NCBI GenBank assembly: GCA_026770615.1
Contig: MU631636.1
Span: 43,458-54,766, forward strand
DNA length: 11,309 nucleotides
Direction: 5' to 3'
Origin: Pavlovales sp. CCMP2436
Taxonomy: Eukaryota; Haptophyta; Pavlovophyceae; Pavlovales
The stretch's first letter is position 1, and each line of letters starts with the position of its first letter. The translations under genes and the position numbers were made by a program. The notes below the pieces were generated by a model. The model had not been told where the DNA came from. It saw nothing but the letters and a program-made list of their open reading frames with translations, and did no database searches. Below are positions 1 through 7,433 of the stretch, in pieces.

Positions 1-149
1 CGCTGGGAAGTGATGTGGTTTTGAATGTCGAGAACTCGTGTGCGCGTGCAGGGCTCGGGCCGCAGCGCGGGGGCGCGGTGGAAGGACTGGTTGGAGAGGG
101 AGCCGAAGGAGCCGAGACGTCGAGCGCGAGCGAGTCCACTTGATGTATA
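1..149 (-). other. possible partial coding exon at the left edge
   Basis: On the minus strand one frame is open from a TAG (150-152) to the window edge, 49 codons. The predicted peptide is Arg/Ser/Pro-rich, for example GSFGSLSNQSFHRAP, and matches no family I know. The stretch is GC-rich, where open frames arise easily by chance, and another minus frame is also open here. It could be an exon fragment of a gene lying to the left. The plus strand shows nothing better. Confidence 0.15.
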
Positions 150-152
150 CTA

Positions 153-366
153 CAACATCCAGAACAGTCAGACGCCAGCTTAAATCCCTATCGTAAATAT
201 ACATAATAGTGATGTATTGCTGATACGTTCACCCACTAACCCCTTCGGGTTCGAGCTCGTCGCTGCTGATGATACTTGATACTGTGGTGGAGTAGTGACG
301 GCTATCCTCAATGATGACAAATAGTAATTCATTCGACGGGCAGCGACTATCCTCCTTTGATTCAGC
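153..366. other. intergenic stretch, nothing recognised
   Basis: No supportable gene, RNA or repeat was found. A GGTTCGAG string near 248 resembles a tRNA B box, but no acceptor or anticodon arms surround it. Minus-strand open frames that cross this stretch are extensions out of the neighbouring duplicated block, not independent genes. Confidence 0.4.
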
Positions 367-824
367 AGTGATATGCCCTCGCACGCCGGAGCCGGCTCCA
401 TCATCTCGACTGAGGTTGCCCACGGACCCAGGACGTGCCTAGAAGACCTACGCTGGAGGTTTTGCTTAGCGGCGTGGGCAGGTGCGCCTGTTGTGTCCAA
501 CCTTCCTGCAGACGCTGCAGGCCTGGCGATGCACCTTGAGGCGTTGGCCGTTCTCGACGAGCTCATGGCCGTTACTCTCGGCGAACTCCAAGGCTAGTGA
601 AAGGCCCTCGCACGCGGGAGCTGGCTCCATCATCTCGACTGCGGTTGCCCACGGACCCAGGACGTGCCTAGAAGACCTACGCTGGAGGTTTTGCTTAGCG
701 GCGTGGGCAGGTGCGCCTGTTGTGTCCAACCTTCCTGCAGACGCTGCAGGCCTGGCGATGCACCTTGAGGCGTTGGCCGTTCTCGACGAGCTCACGGCCG
801 TTACTCGCGGCGGACTCCAAGGTT
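367..824. repeat. 229-bp direct tandem duplication (two copies)
   Basis: Copy 1 (about 367-595) and copy 2 (about 596-824) align at a constant offset of 229 bases with only scattered substitutions, so the duplication is recent compared with the decay seen elsewhere. The motif AGTGA occurs at 367-371 and again at the junction, 596-600, which is a candidate microhomology for the event. The unit length is not a multiple of three, so the minus-strand reading frame shifts between copies. Both copies carry the minus-strand CCHC zinc knuckle of the adjacent gene remnant and its TAA stop (466-468 and 695-697). Confidence 0.9.
466..595 (-). pseudogene. duplicated C-terminal zinc-knuckle fragment
   Basis: This is the second, downstream copy (in minus-strand order) of the gene tail described at 695-1152. 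It encodes the same end, with the knuckle CSVCRKVGHNRRTC (CX2CX4HX4C) and a closing CPRR before TAA at 466-468. Only the last part of the protein is present, because the duplication unit starts inside the coding region. Reading into it from copy 2 requires a frame change, so it probably makes no product of its own. Confidence 0.6.
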
Positions 825-1152
825 GCGTTGAAGTCCTGGAGCTGTTCGTTGCTCAGGTATCCTGCCTCGTGGCCCGCCTGCGCACGTTTGCACGCAGCGC
901 ACCGATCGATCGCGCCGCGAGGCGCGTGACAGCTCGCGCTTGAAACAGGTGTGGACGAGTGTGTAGTCTAACGCGGTGCACGCGCGATACATACCTGGAG
1001 GATTTCGGCTGCGTCCATGAGGTCCATTGCCAGCCCACTACCCGGAATGATGCAGTCCATGCCACGGTGCAGGAGGAAGGAGACGACGCCGCGTTGCCAG
1101 CGCATCGCTTACGTTGCCGACGGTGACGAACTTGCCAATCGGTGAAAAGGTG
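695..1152 (-). pseudogene. degenerate gene tail with CCHC zinc knuckle, transposase-like
   Basis: The most protein-like minus-strand frame runs from about 950 down to the TAA at 695-697. In order it shows a Cys-rich patch (RCAACKRAQAGH), a helical stretch (SNEQLQDFNATLES) and a terminal CCHC zinc knuckle, CSVCRKVGHNRRTC. A knuckle followed by GHNRRTCP at the extreme C-terminus is common in transposases of the Mutator-like type and in other mobile-element proteins; this is family knowledge, and no catalytic domain is visible here. Upstream in the same frame, separated only by a TAG (968-970), the peptide [20 protein letters not shown] continues the coding character, and a further segment (about 1090-1152) lies in another frame. 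Nucleic-acid binding by the knuckle is expected; everything else is unknown. It is either a broken gene or exons split by very short introns. Confidence 0.5.
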
Positions 1153-1255
1153 CGAATTATTATTAGCCGAATTTTTACAAGGTGATTTTGGAAAAAAAAC
1201 AGTACTGATACAGATGGTCACGTGGCAACCAAACCTGGACACATCAGCAAGGTAA
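1153..1255. other. A/T-rich junction before the LINE
   Basis: A short AT-rich spacer containing a run of A (about 1192-1199). The LINE reading frame is first open after the TAA at 1253-1255, so the 5' truncation point of the element lies in or just before this stretch. I could not identify a target-site duplication. Confidence 0.35.
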
Positions 1256-2501
1256 TCGAAAACCATACTTTTAAGTATTGGGTATGGGGGTACACCACCG
1301 AAAGTGCTACCCCAAAATATGCTATGGCAGGACAGCGACATGTGGACTGCGAAACGGGCAAAGTGGAGTGATAATCTATATGCCAAAATTACAGCCCTGC
1401 AAACTCCTGCAGACACGCAGAGAATCATTGGAAAAAGTAAGCTTAACAGTGCTCCAGGCCTAGATGGACTTCAATATGGGGTACTCAAACTCTTCCTACT
1501 TGAAGACGACAAGATTGCTAAAGCGGTTGACGCGTCTAACAAACCAATGCTAACTTTCTTCACGAAATTGTCTAATGCCATCCTAAATGCAAAAAACCTT
1601 CCCGACACCCTGCGAATGTCTGAAGTAGTATATCTCCACAAAGAAAGTGGTGACCCGGCATGGTTGAACAACTACAGACCGCTCTCACTGCAGAGTATGT
1701 GTGTGTGTGTATATCCTCTACAAAATCCCTGCATCACACGTTGCACACAAAATCCAAAGAATCTCAGACGAGTTAGGCCTGATGAGCCAAGCCCAAGCGG
1801 CATCCCGGAAGGAAGGCAGAGCAGGAGATCACATCGTGGCGCTAACGAACACAATGGCACACACACACGCAACAAATTCCGAGCTCCACATAATCCTCAC
1901 AGATATAGCCAAAGCGTATGAGACAGCCCCGAGAGAAGCCCTCATAGAAGCGCTTGCAATTCACGGTTTCCCTTCTGAAATAATCAGACAGGTACGCCTC
2001 CTTCAAACCTGCCAGGGAGCGTCAGCACGCACACCCCGTATGGACACACGGCTCGGAAGATTTACACTAAACGTGGCTGCAAACAAGGCTTCCCCCTTAG
2101 CCCGATCACTTTCTGTCTGTTCATGAATATGCTCATCCACCGGATGGATACCAGCTTCAAGGGCGGCTACCAAATCAAGCCCCAGCAGCCGAAATTAAGC
2201 AAACCGCCACAGCACACAGGTGGTACCTCAAGACTTGCAATCCAGGAATTCATGGATGACCTTGCCCTCGTAGCAAGAAACGCCCCTGATGCCTAGAATC
2301 TTCTTACCCGCACGCACACTTTCCTAACTGTGAATGGGATGGAACTGAGTGCCCCCAAATGCAAACATGTATACATTCTTACTAAAGGAGGCCCCACAAC
2401 CCCTACTAGTGTCTCAGTGCCACATGAAACCCTGGAAGAGCAAATTAAGATGCCATCAATTGTGGCAAGCGACCCAACCAAGTATTTGGGCCATATATTT
2501 A
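1256..2501 (+). pseudogene. LINE reverse transcriptase domain (fingers, palm, start of thumb)
   Basis: The polymerase core of the LINE, which would copy element RNA into DNA at a nicked target. Motifs in order are SAPGLDGLQYGVLK (about 1448-1486), WLNNYRPLSL (1661-1690), motif A TDIAKAYE with its Asp codon at 1902-1904, motif B CKQGFPLSP (about 2078-2104), motif C FMDD with the two Asp codons at 2255-2260, then VNGMELSAPKCK (about 2324-2359) and KYLGHIFT at the thumb boundary. The catalytic Asp residues are all present although the frame is broken. It shifts at a TG microsatellite near 1698-1710 and again near 2039, and a TAG interrupts at 2294-2296. The thumb boundary is cut by a MITE at 2500. 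Confidence 0.92.
1698..1710. repeat. TG microsatellite inside the RT frame
   Basis: Six TG units plus a T lie exactly where the RT frame changes: the sequence before it reads NNYRPLSLQS, and the one after it reads YKIPASHVAHKIQRI in another frame. Replication slippage here is the simplest explanation of the frameshift. Confidence 0.8.
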
Positions 2502-2670
2502 CAGGGGATCGCGGGCAATAAGAACGGTGCTTTTTGAGGCTGAGGCTGAGTTTCTTAACAAATTACATACAAAAAATGCTTAAATTTGCTTAAATTACAT
2601 ACTAACAATTCAAAAAAAAGAGGCTCAGTTATTTAACACGACGGTTTCTTATTGCCCGCGATCTCCTGTA
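2500..2670. mobile_element. MITE copy 1 with terminal inverted repeats and TA duplication
   Basis: The element body is 2502-2668 (167 bp), flanked by TA at 2500-2501 and 2669-2670. The left end begins CAGGGGATCGCGGGCAATAA; the complement of the right end matches it at 22 of 23 positions. TA duplication and short inverted ends fit a non-autonomous Tc1/mariner-type element. It encodes no protein. Internally a GAGGCTGAGTTTCTTA motif occurs near the left end and recurs, slightly altered, near the right end in direct orientation. Removing the body plus one TA joins the LINE codons ...CAT ATA TTT ACC CCG... in one open frame, which proves insertion into the LINE. Confidence 0.92.
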
Positions 2671-3840
2671 CCCCGAGCCTCAGATGGAAAACCCAAGCTG
2701 CAGCCACCGTGCAGCGCGTAAGAGAAGCATCCCTTAAAATTAGGAAAGCAGCGGAAAAGCCACAGAGCCACACCATCTATGCAGCTACCTTATGCCAGCA
2801 AGATATTTCATCCATACCTCCATATACCATGGCGGCTACGGAATTCAAAAAGGCTGACCTCAGGGCTATGAGAACTGCGATAACTGAACCAATCAAAGAG
2901 AGCGCATGGATCAATAACAATGTGAACCGCATAGCTCTCTGTGGCCCCCCCAGAGAATAAGGATGCGGTATTGAGGATCCCGAGGCAATCGAAGGTGGGA
3001 TCAAGGCAGCAACCCTGCTCCACCAACTGAACACAGTAGGTCACGTAGAAGAAATCACTGCCGACCTATGGAAAAAACACAGACGCGGGGAGAAGAAGTG
3101 GACACTTCCGGTGGTACGCAGAGGAATGGAGGCCACCCAGAGACACCCAATTGAGGGAGTACCATGGATTGTAGCTGAGAACTACGATGACCTAGGATCG
3201 GACCTACTTCTGGATTTCTGCCCTGAAATGCAGAAAGACTATAATAAACCACGCTGGAAGGCCCTGGCTAAATGCAGAATGGGAGATGTGCTGGTATGTG
3301 CCCAGCAGCCCACACGGAGTGAACCCATGACAGCTCGAGACGCGGACATCACTGACCTGTCACCAGCGGAGCAAGCTATCCTCCAAGGAACGCAGGTGCC
3401 GGGTCTAGAAAAATGCAAACGACTGGACGAACTCCTTACAGAAGAGGCCAAGAAGCGGCTCGACAACCTAAACCATGAGATCCGAGACGAAGTACTAGTC
3501 ATGCTGATCAAGGCCTTTAAAAGTGAACTCGAGGAGCCCATGCGTTTCCGGTATGTCACCAGATATACTGTTGGATACGCCGGTCTACTTCTTCCCTCGA
3601 CTAGTCCTTGCAGCGCTAGTCGGTGCCCGTCGAGAAGTCGACGGACGGCAGGTTCACATTAGACTACAGGATCTTCGACGAACGGAGACGATCAGTTCAA
3701 AAGCTGAGCGACTCAAGACCGCGACCTCTGAATAGCAACACAATCCAGTTGCAGCGACCGAAATAGTCGCGTCAGCAATCCGTGTTGCTATATCGAGCCA
3801 TTGCTCATCACTGTGCTGTGGCTGCATATCAACCGAGTAG
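2671..3840 (+). pseudogene. LINE RT thumb and connector region
   Basis: Continuation of the LINE polyprotein after MITE copy 1. One frame is open from 2671 to about 3557 apart from a TAA at 2958-2960. It encodes a helical, charged region (for example VQRVREASLKIRKAAEK) expected for the RT thumb and the linker before RNase H. The frame then shifts near 3546-3557, and a second frame continues with peptides such as PVYFFPRLVLAALVGARREV up to a TAG at 3838-3840, with another TAG at 3733-3735. I see no separate enzyme motif in this linker. Assignment rests on position and collinearity with the RT and RNase H segments rather than on motifs. Confidence 0.65.
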
Positions 3841-3962
3841 AATGAGCCAAACCAGCAACTGGTTCCCGTATGACACGGGTTGTGGCCAGTAAGTGTGTGC
3901 GGTGCTGTGTGCTGCGGGCAGGCATGTAGGCAGTATAGCTTGGGTATATGCAATAGCCCTGA
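3841..3962. other. uninterpretable gap inside the LINE
   Basis: None of the three plus frames gives a convincing continuation, and the RNase H frame has stops at 3954-3956 and 3960-3962. It may be a more heavily mutated part of the linker or a small insertion; I found no inverted ends or target duplication to show the latter. Confidence 0.4.
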
Positions 3963-5097
3963 TCAGTAGCTATAAGAGCATATACAATAGCCATACCGCC
4001 AACATATACACAAGCCTTCCTGAAGGCGCGTCATTCAATTACAAATGCCCTTTATATGCCGATTTTTTATGTACCTCGGAAAATACAGGTAGCAGTAGAT
4101 GGATCACACAAGGTTCTCGAAGATGGTACTCAGGTGGCCTCTGGGGCATGTGCCTATATGATTACCAATCGCTTCACGCACCCCCCAACAGATGAGGTGC
4201 ACATCGTCAATTGCACCTTTGACGGTGAGCAGGATGTAGCCAATGGAGAAAGTAGCGGACTATCTCTTGCTCTACAATGGCTAAAAGGAGAGGTAAATCT
4301 CCAGATCGGATGGGACCACCTAAATGGGGTCAAGCAAGCCCATCACACCATCCCAGGCACCAAGTGCACCGGGAGACCGCACGGCATGACCGCTGAGAGT
4401 TCTCACGCCTACCACCAAAATCCCAACATGACAACAGCCCTAGCACTCATCGATCAGGCTCTGAGCAAGAATCTTACCCGTAATAAAAATTGCTACGAGT
4501 TCACCACCAACCTCACCTCTACCACCACCATCCCTGCTGCCAGGACTAACGTCTGACGTCGACCAAGTCGTGAGCGAACTACACCTGTTGAACCATGCTG
4601 AGCCGCTATATATATATAATAAAATCGAGCACACGTCGGCGCACGACCTAGACAAGGAATTGAAAAAACAACACGTCCGTATTAGCCCATCATGGCGCGA
4701 AACCACGAACACATATGATGTAGAATTCCAGACCATAAACAAGATCAGAACCCTAATGGAAGGAATAGACCATCATATGGATGACCTTGTGATGCTCAAT
4801 GCCATGGCCGACTGGGGTGCCAAACAGGTCACTATACACGGGAAAACGATTTGCCAGTATCTACAAAAACCAGCCCTCACCCCAGAAAATTACATGGTTA
4901 CGACTCCCTCCGGGGACATCCAAAGAGCCGACGAGGCGCACCTCCGCAAAGGTGTTGCTGCACGCATTAGGAGGCAGTTGGTCGAGGAGATCATGGCCAA
5001 TAGGCCAGGTAAATATGCCATTAAATGGAACACAGCCTCACTCTGGGAGAATGAGTTCGAACATATGCTGGCCCGATCCACGTGGCCGAAACAACTA
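3963..5097 (+). pseudogene. LINE ribonuclease H domain
   Basis: RNase H would degrade the RNA strand of the RNA:DNA hybrid during integration. The four acidic catalytic positions can be placed: VAVDGSH (Asp codon 4098-4100), NGESSGLSLALQWL (Glu 4248-4250), LQIGWDHLNGV (Asp 4314-4316) and LNAMADWGAKQ (Asp 4810-4812). The spacing before the last is longer than in classic RNase H, although LINE domains vary. The frame is open from 3963, ends at 4554-4556, and coding continues in a second frame that is already open before that stop and runs on to the CTA codon at 5095-5097, where MITE copy 2 enters. The shift lies in a Thr/Ser/Pro-rich part at about 4500-4560. The segment follows the RT linker and precedes the zinc finger, as in RNase H-bearing LINE clades. 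Confidence 0.8.
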
Positions 5098-5266
5098 CAT
5101 GGGATCGCGAGCATTAAGAACGGCGGGTTTTGAGGCTGAGGCTGAGTTTCTTAGCAAATTACATACAAACTATGGTTAAAATTTGGTTAAAATTACTATT
5201 GAAGGGCTAAAAAACGAGGCTCAGTTTCTTAATACGACGGTTTCTTTTTGCCTGCGATCCCCTGTA
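5096..5266. mobile_element. MITE copy 2, same family as copy 1
   Basis: The body is 5098-5264, again 167 bp, flanked by TA at 5096-5097 and 5265-5266. Its ends (CATGGGATCGC on the left; CAGGGGATCGC on the complement of the right) match each other at about 18 of 23 positions and match copy 1. The interior aligns with copy 1 throughout, with most differences in the A/T-rich centre. Excision with one TA joins the RNase H side (ending ...AAA CAA CTA) directly to CCG AAC TTC ATG in an open frame. The more diverged ends suggest an older insertion or a different source copy than copy 1. Confidence 0.92.
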
Positions 5267-5490
5267 CCGAACTTCATGCTACAATGCATATCGGGATCGA
5301 TACGGTACAATGCTGATATTGCAGCCGAGTTTCCAGAAATTCGCCAATACAGGGCAATAATGGGAGGAAAGTCCACCAAGATGAGCATGAAGTGCCCTCT
5401 GTGTGGCAGCAGCAGGAGAGCAATGGCCAGGGGAGGACTCCAGAGACCATTTATTTCGGGGCTGCCCTGAGACAGCTGCTATTCGTGTAG
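5267..5490 (+). pseudogene. LINE C-terminal CX2C..HX4C zinc finger
   Basis: The frame after MITE copy 2 encodes MKCPLCG (Cys codons 5393-5395 and 5402-5404). The frame then slips in a CAG-rich run near 5408-5416, and the second half, DSRDHLFRGCPE, follows with His at 5448-5450 and Cys at 5463-5465. CPLC followed by HLFxGCP is the usual zinc-binding signature near the C-terminus of many LINE polyproteins, thought to bind nucleic acid during target-primed reverse transcription. In restriction-like-endonuclease LINEs a similar finger precedes a PD..D nuclease; I see no convincing PD motif after it. Confidence 0.75.
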
Positions 5491-5549
5491 CACTCAATCA
5501 GGCACTCATTGCAGCAGTAGAAAGGCCACTGACGACAACATCTCTAAAG

Positions 5550-5887
5550 GCGGAGCCCGCTCCGCTGCATCAGCAGTCATGGCGAGGGAGGACTACTATG
5601 CGGGACAGATAGACCAGAAGGTTAAAGATATCATAGATCAGGATAGAAAGAGCACTGCATAAGGCAGCTGGAAAGACGATGAAGGCCGACCCATAGTGAT
5701 CAAGCGCGGGCTGCTGCAGAAGGAGGTGGTATCAAGCAGCCTCAGAATGCACTGCAAACGGAGGACAGATCTGCTGCGAATGCAGATAAAGGCTGGACAT
5801 AAACCCAGCGCACAGCACGGCCAACACTTTTACATGCTAGCCATTAGAGACAGCAGGTTAGAAAGGTGTTACTGCAAGGGCTTATAG
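5550..5887 (+). pseudogene. LINE polyprotein segment of unknown role
   Basis: A frame different from that of the finger's second half carries coding-like sequence from about 5550 to the TAG at 5885-5887, broken once by TAA at 5660-5662. Peptides include MAREDYYAGQIDQKVKDI and GRPIVIKRGLLQKEVV. They are charged and mostly helical in character, and I recognise no motif. The position between the zinc finger and the OTU-like domain makes it part of the same polyprotein. Confidence 0.5.
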
Positions 5888-6138
5888 TCACCCAGGCAAG
5901 CCCGATCAGCCCACTGCCAAAGAAAGCCAGTGGTGGCACAGGCCGGGTTGTTATTACTATCGGGGTACCTAACGCTAGGACTAACATCTCACTACCCAAC
6001 CCAGCGGGCCCACGGGCAGCAGGAAAAAAGCTAATAGAACACAAAAAGCCCCTACAGATGAAGAAGTCGTCACAATCACTGGAGATCTACGAACAAGCAA
6101 ACCGAATGGCAACCTGAGAGCGCTACTGGAAAGTGTAA
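5866..6138 (+). pseudogene. linker before the OTU-like domain
   Basis: A third frame, the same as that of the following OTU-like segment, is open from 5866 to a TGA at 6115-6117, with a further TAA at 6136-6138. It is rich in Pro, Lys, Gly and Ala (for example GPRAAGKKLIEHKKPLQ), as expected for a disordered linker between domains. No motif is recognised. Continuity of frame with 6139-6726 is the main evidence that it belongs to the element. Confidence 0.45.
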
Positions 6139-6726
6139 AACGCAAGCATACAAGGTAATGGAAAGTGTCTCCCCTACGCTGTGCTGAGAAGCGCAGGGAA
6201 TGCGGTTAGCTGGGAGGCAGCCATAGCACTACGAAATGCGGCAATCACACATGCCCGCAGCCTCCCGCAACACATCCAGGAACAGTTGAATCTACGCAGA
6301 CCAGAGAACGTAGGTGACCCTATGGGCAACAACCTTAACCACCGGCTAATCCAAAACGTTTGGCCAATCGAAGCGCAAGCAAAGTACGGGCCGCCTCACT
6401 TCGGACCAAATCAGGCAGCATGGATGAACGAGAACATGCTCCACAGCATCGCCAAATGCGTAGGCAAAGATGTGGTCCTGATCAAGAGACTGGAGCAGGG
6501 GCAAGTGCATAAATTCATCGCTATATACCGCGCCGAGCCTCTGAACGGCCTCTTACCATACAGTGCAGACGGAAACGGGTGGACAGCCCGGCCTGGAGCT
6601 AACGTAAAATCCTTACCTGAGCTTATCGCAGAGTCGCGCAACAGAGGAAAAATGATATGTGTAATCTCCATCGATGAAGGCAAGACACACTTTGAAGCAA
6701 CAGATGACAGTCTGACCCACGGATAA
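6139..6726 (+). pseudogene. OTU-like cysteine protease domain, C-terminus of the LINE
   Basis: An open stretch of 195 codons ending in TAA at 6724-6726, with no ATG in the first part because the stop at 6136 cuts it from the upstream frame. It begins with GNGKCLPYAVLRSAG, which resembles the OTU nucleophile motif (D/N-G-x-C-L, followed by an A-rich helix; Cys codon 6166-6168). It ends with ICVISIDEGKTHFEATDDSL, resembling the final OTU beta strand and catalytic His-aromatic pair (His codon 6688-6690). The Cys-His distance of about 174 residues fits an OTU fold. OTU proteases cleave ubiquitin or polyprotein peptide bonds, and some LINEs carry cysteine proteases. The assignment rests on these two motifs and on position; a chance resemblance cannot be excluded. 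Confidence 0.6.
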
Positions 6727-6734
6727 GAAGCCGG

Positions 6735-6740
6735 AATAAA
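6735..6740 (+). promoter_or_regulatory. AATAAA polyadenylation signal
   Basis: AATAAA lies eight bases after the OTU-like stop codon. It fits the 3' processing signal of the LINE. No poly(A) tail or terminal target duplication follows that would fix the exact 3' end. Confidence 0.5.
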
Positions 6741-6756
6741 GACTGACGAAACCAAA

Positions 6757-6850
6757 ACGGCGAGGGGAGAGGAGGGGGGAAGGTGAGAGCGAGGGTGTGG
6801 GCGTGGTGGAGAAGGGAATGGTGGCAGCGGCAGCCGCAGCAGCTCGAGAG
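6757..6850 (+). other. G-rich, purine-rich tract
   Basis: A strongly G-rich stretch with several runs of three to six G close together (about 6764-6803), a candidate G-quadruplex. Long Pro/Ser-rich open frames on the complementary strand come from this composition and from the following GGC repeats (about 6918-6934); they are not treated as genes. Confidence 0.45.
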
Positions 6851-6884
6851 AAGGAGACGGCAAGCTGTGTTGAAAGTCGAACGT

Positions 6885-7110
6885 AGGCGGCTGGGACGAC
6901 GACGACAGCGGCACATGGAAGGCGGCGGCGGCGGCGACAATGTGGCAAGGACATCGGCGTGTCCGGCAACTTCACGATGTAATTTTTTTTAGTGGTGGTC
7001 ACGAAGCTCGTGCGCAGCTGAAGACCTGCTCGAACGGCGGATTCACTTGCGAAAGTGACGTCGTTTTGAAGCGACGACGACGAAAGGACTCGAGCTAAAT
7101 AAATTATAAA
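6885..7110 (+). repeat. dispersed repeat, copy A
   Basis: Aligns with copy B at a constant offset of 264 bases near its right end, with substitutions and small indels. Shared landmarks in order are GGCAAC followed by TCACGAT or TCAACGAT, a CGCAGCTG, GGCGGATTCACT, a hairpin, GTGACGTCGTT, and a closing ATAAATTATAA. It encodes no supported protein and is of unknown class. It may be a non-coding transposon (SINE or MITE) or a local satellite of two units. Confidence 0.6.
7043..7076 (+). other. double hairpin in repeat copy A
   Basis: First stem TCACTT/AAGTGA (7043-7048 with 7053-7058) closes a GCGA loop, a GNRA-type tetraloop. The second stem CGTCG/CGACG (7059-7063 with 7072-7076) follows directly. 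Both recur in copy B. Confidence 0.5.
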
Positions 7111-7140
7111 AAAAAAACAATGTGTAAGTTCCTAGTTAGA

Positions 7141-7374
7141 GCAGCAGTGGTGACGACGATGGGGAAAGAATCCGGCGGGCCTGACGCGGTGACGGCAAAT
7201 TTGGCCAGGACTCGGGCACCTTTGGCAACTCAACGATATAATATTTTGTCAGTGATGGGTCTTCAGCGCACAGGCGCAGCTGGAGGTACCTGCTGGCTCG
7301 GCGGATTCACTCGCGAGAGTGACGTCGTTATGAACCGACGATGACGGGTCTCGAGCGGATAAATTATAAGTTAA
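7141..7374 (+). repeat. dispersed repeat, copy B
   Basis: The second diverged copy of the repeat starting near 6885. It keeps the same order of landmarks and ends in ATAAATTATAA near 7362-7372. Divergence from copy A is considerable, so the duplication is older than the 229-bp tandem duplication at 367-824. A short plus-strand open frame inside it is not conserved in copy A and is not called as a gene. Confidence 0.6.
7307..7340 (+). other. double hairpin in repeat copy B
   Basis: Stem TCACTC/GAGTGA (7307-7312 with 7317-7322) closes the same GCGA loop as in copy A; the loop-closing pair is C-G here and T-A in copy A, a compensatory change. The second stem CGTCG/CGACG (7323-7327 with 7336-7340) is unchanged. 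Confidence 0.5.
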
Positions 7375-7398
7375 ACGTCCGTCCCCGTGAGGATCTCA

Positions 7399-7433
7399 CT
7401 GGATTTTAAGTGTTGAAAAACACTCAGATCCAG
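7399..7433 (+). other. hairpin with GAAA tetraloop
   Basis: CTGGATT (7399-7405) pairs with GATCCAG (7427-7433) through six Watson-Crick pairs and one T-G pair. After a small internal loop, AGTGTT (7409-7414) pairs perfectly with AACACT (7419-7424) around GAAA. It lies in non-coding sequence just after repeat copy B. It could be an RNA structure or a chance inverted repeat. Confidence 0.45.

Larger units (their letters stand above)
1256..6740 (+). mobile_element. 5'-truncated, decayed LINE (RT, RNase H, CCHC, OTU-like)
   Basis: A single non-LTR retrotransposon copy on the plus strand. Its pieces are collinear in the expected order: RT (1256-2501), thumb and connector (2671-3840), RNase H (3963-5097), CX2C..HX4C finger (5267-5490), an unassigned region (5550-5887) and an OTU-like domain (6139-6726), then AATAAA at 6735-6740. 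There are several frameshifts and in-frame stops at 2294, 2958, 3733, 5660, 6115 and 6136, so it is not functional. No endonuclease domain lies upstream of the RT, which indicates a 5' truncation, the usual product of target-primed reverse transcription. Among known LINEs, Dualen/RandI of Chlamydomonas combines RT, RNase H and a cysteine protease; I compare with it from memory only. Two MITEs interrupt the element. Confidence 0.85.

Noticed and set aside
240..262. tRNA or SINE B box suggested by GGTTCGAG
   Set aside because: No A box, acceptor stem or anticodon arm at the right distance; a similar string near 8043 fails for the same reason.
180..566. Minus-strand open frame of 128 codons
   Set aside because: It reads through the duplicated block in a frame that does not encode the zinc knuckle; the rest has no coding character.
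853..1428. Minus-strand open frame of 191 codons
   Set aside because: It covers the LINE start and the knuckle gene in a frame with less protein-like sequence than the alternatives on both strands.
5267..5887. Restriction-like endonuclease after the LINE zinc finger
   Set aside because: The finger is followed by no convincing R..PD..D pattern, even allowing for frameshifts.
6411..7002. Long Pro/Ser/Arg-rich open frames on the minus strand
   Set aside because: They lie opposite the OTU-like frame and the G-rich and GGC tracts, and their composition is explained by those.
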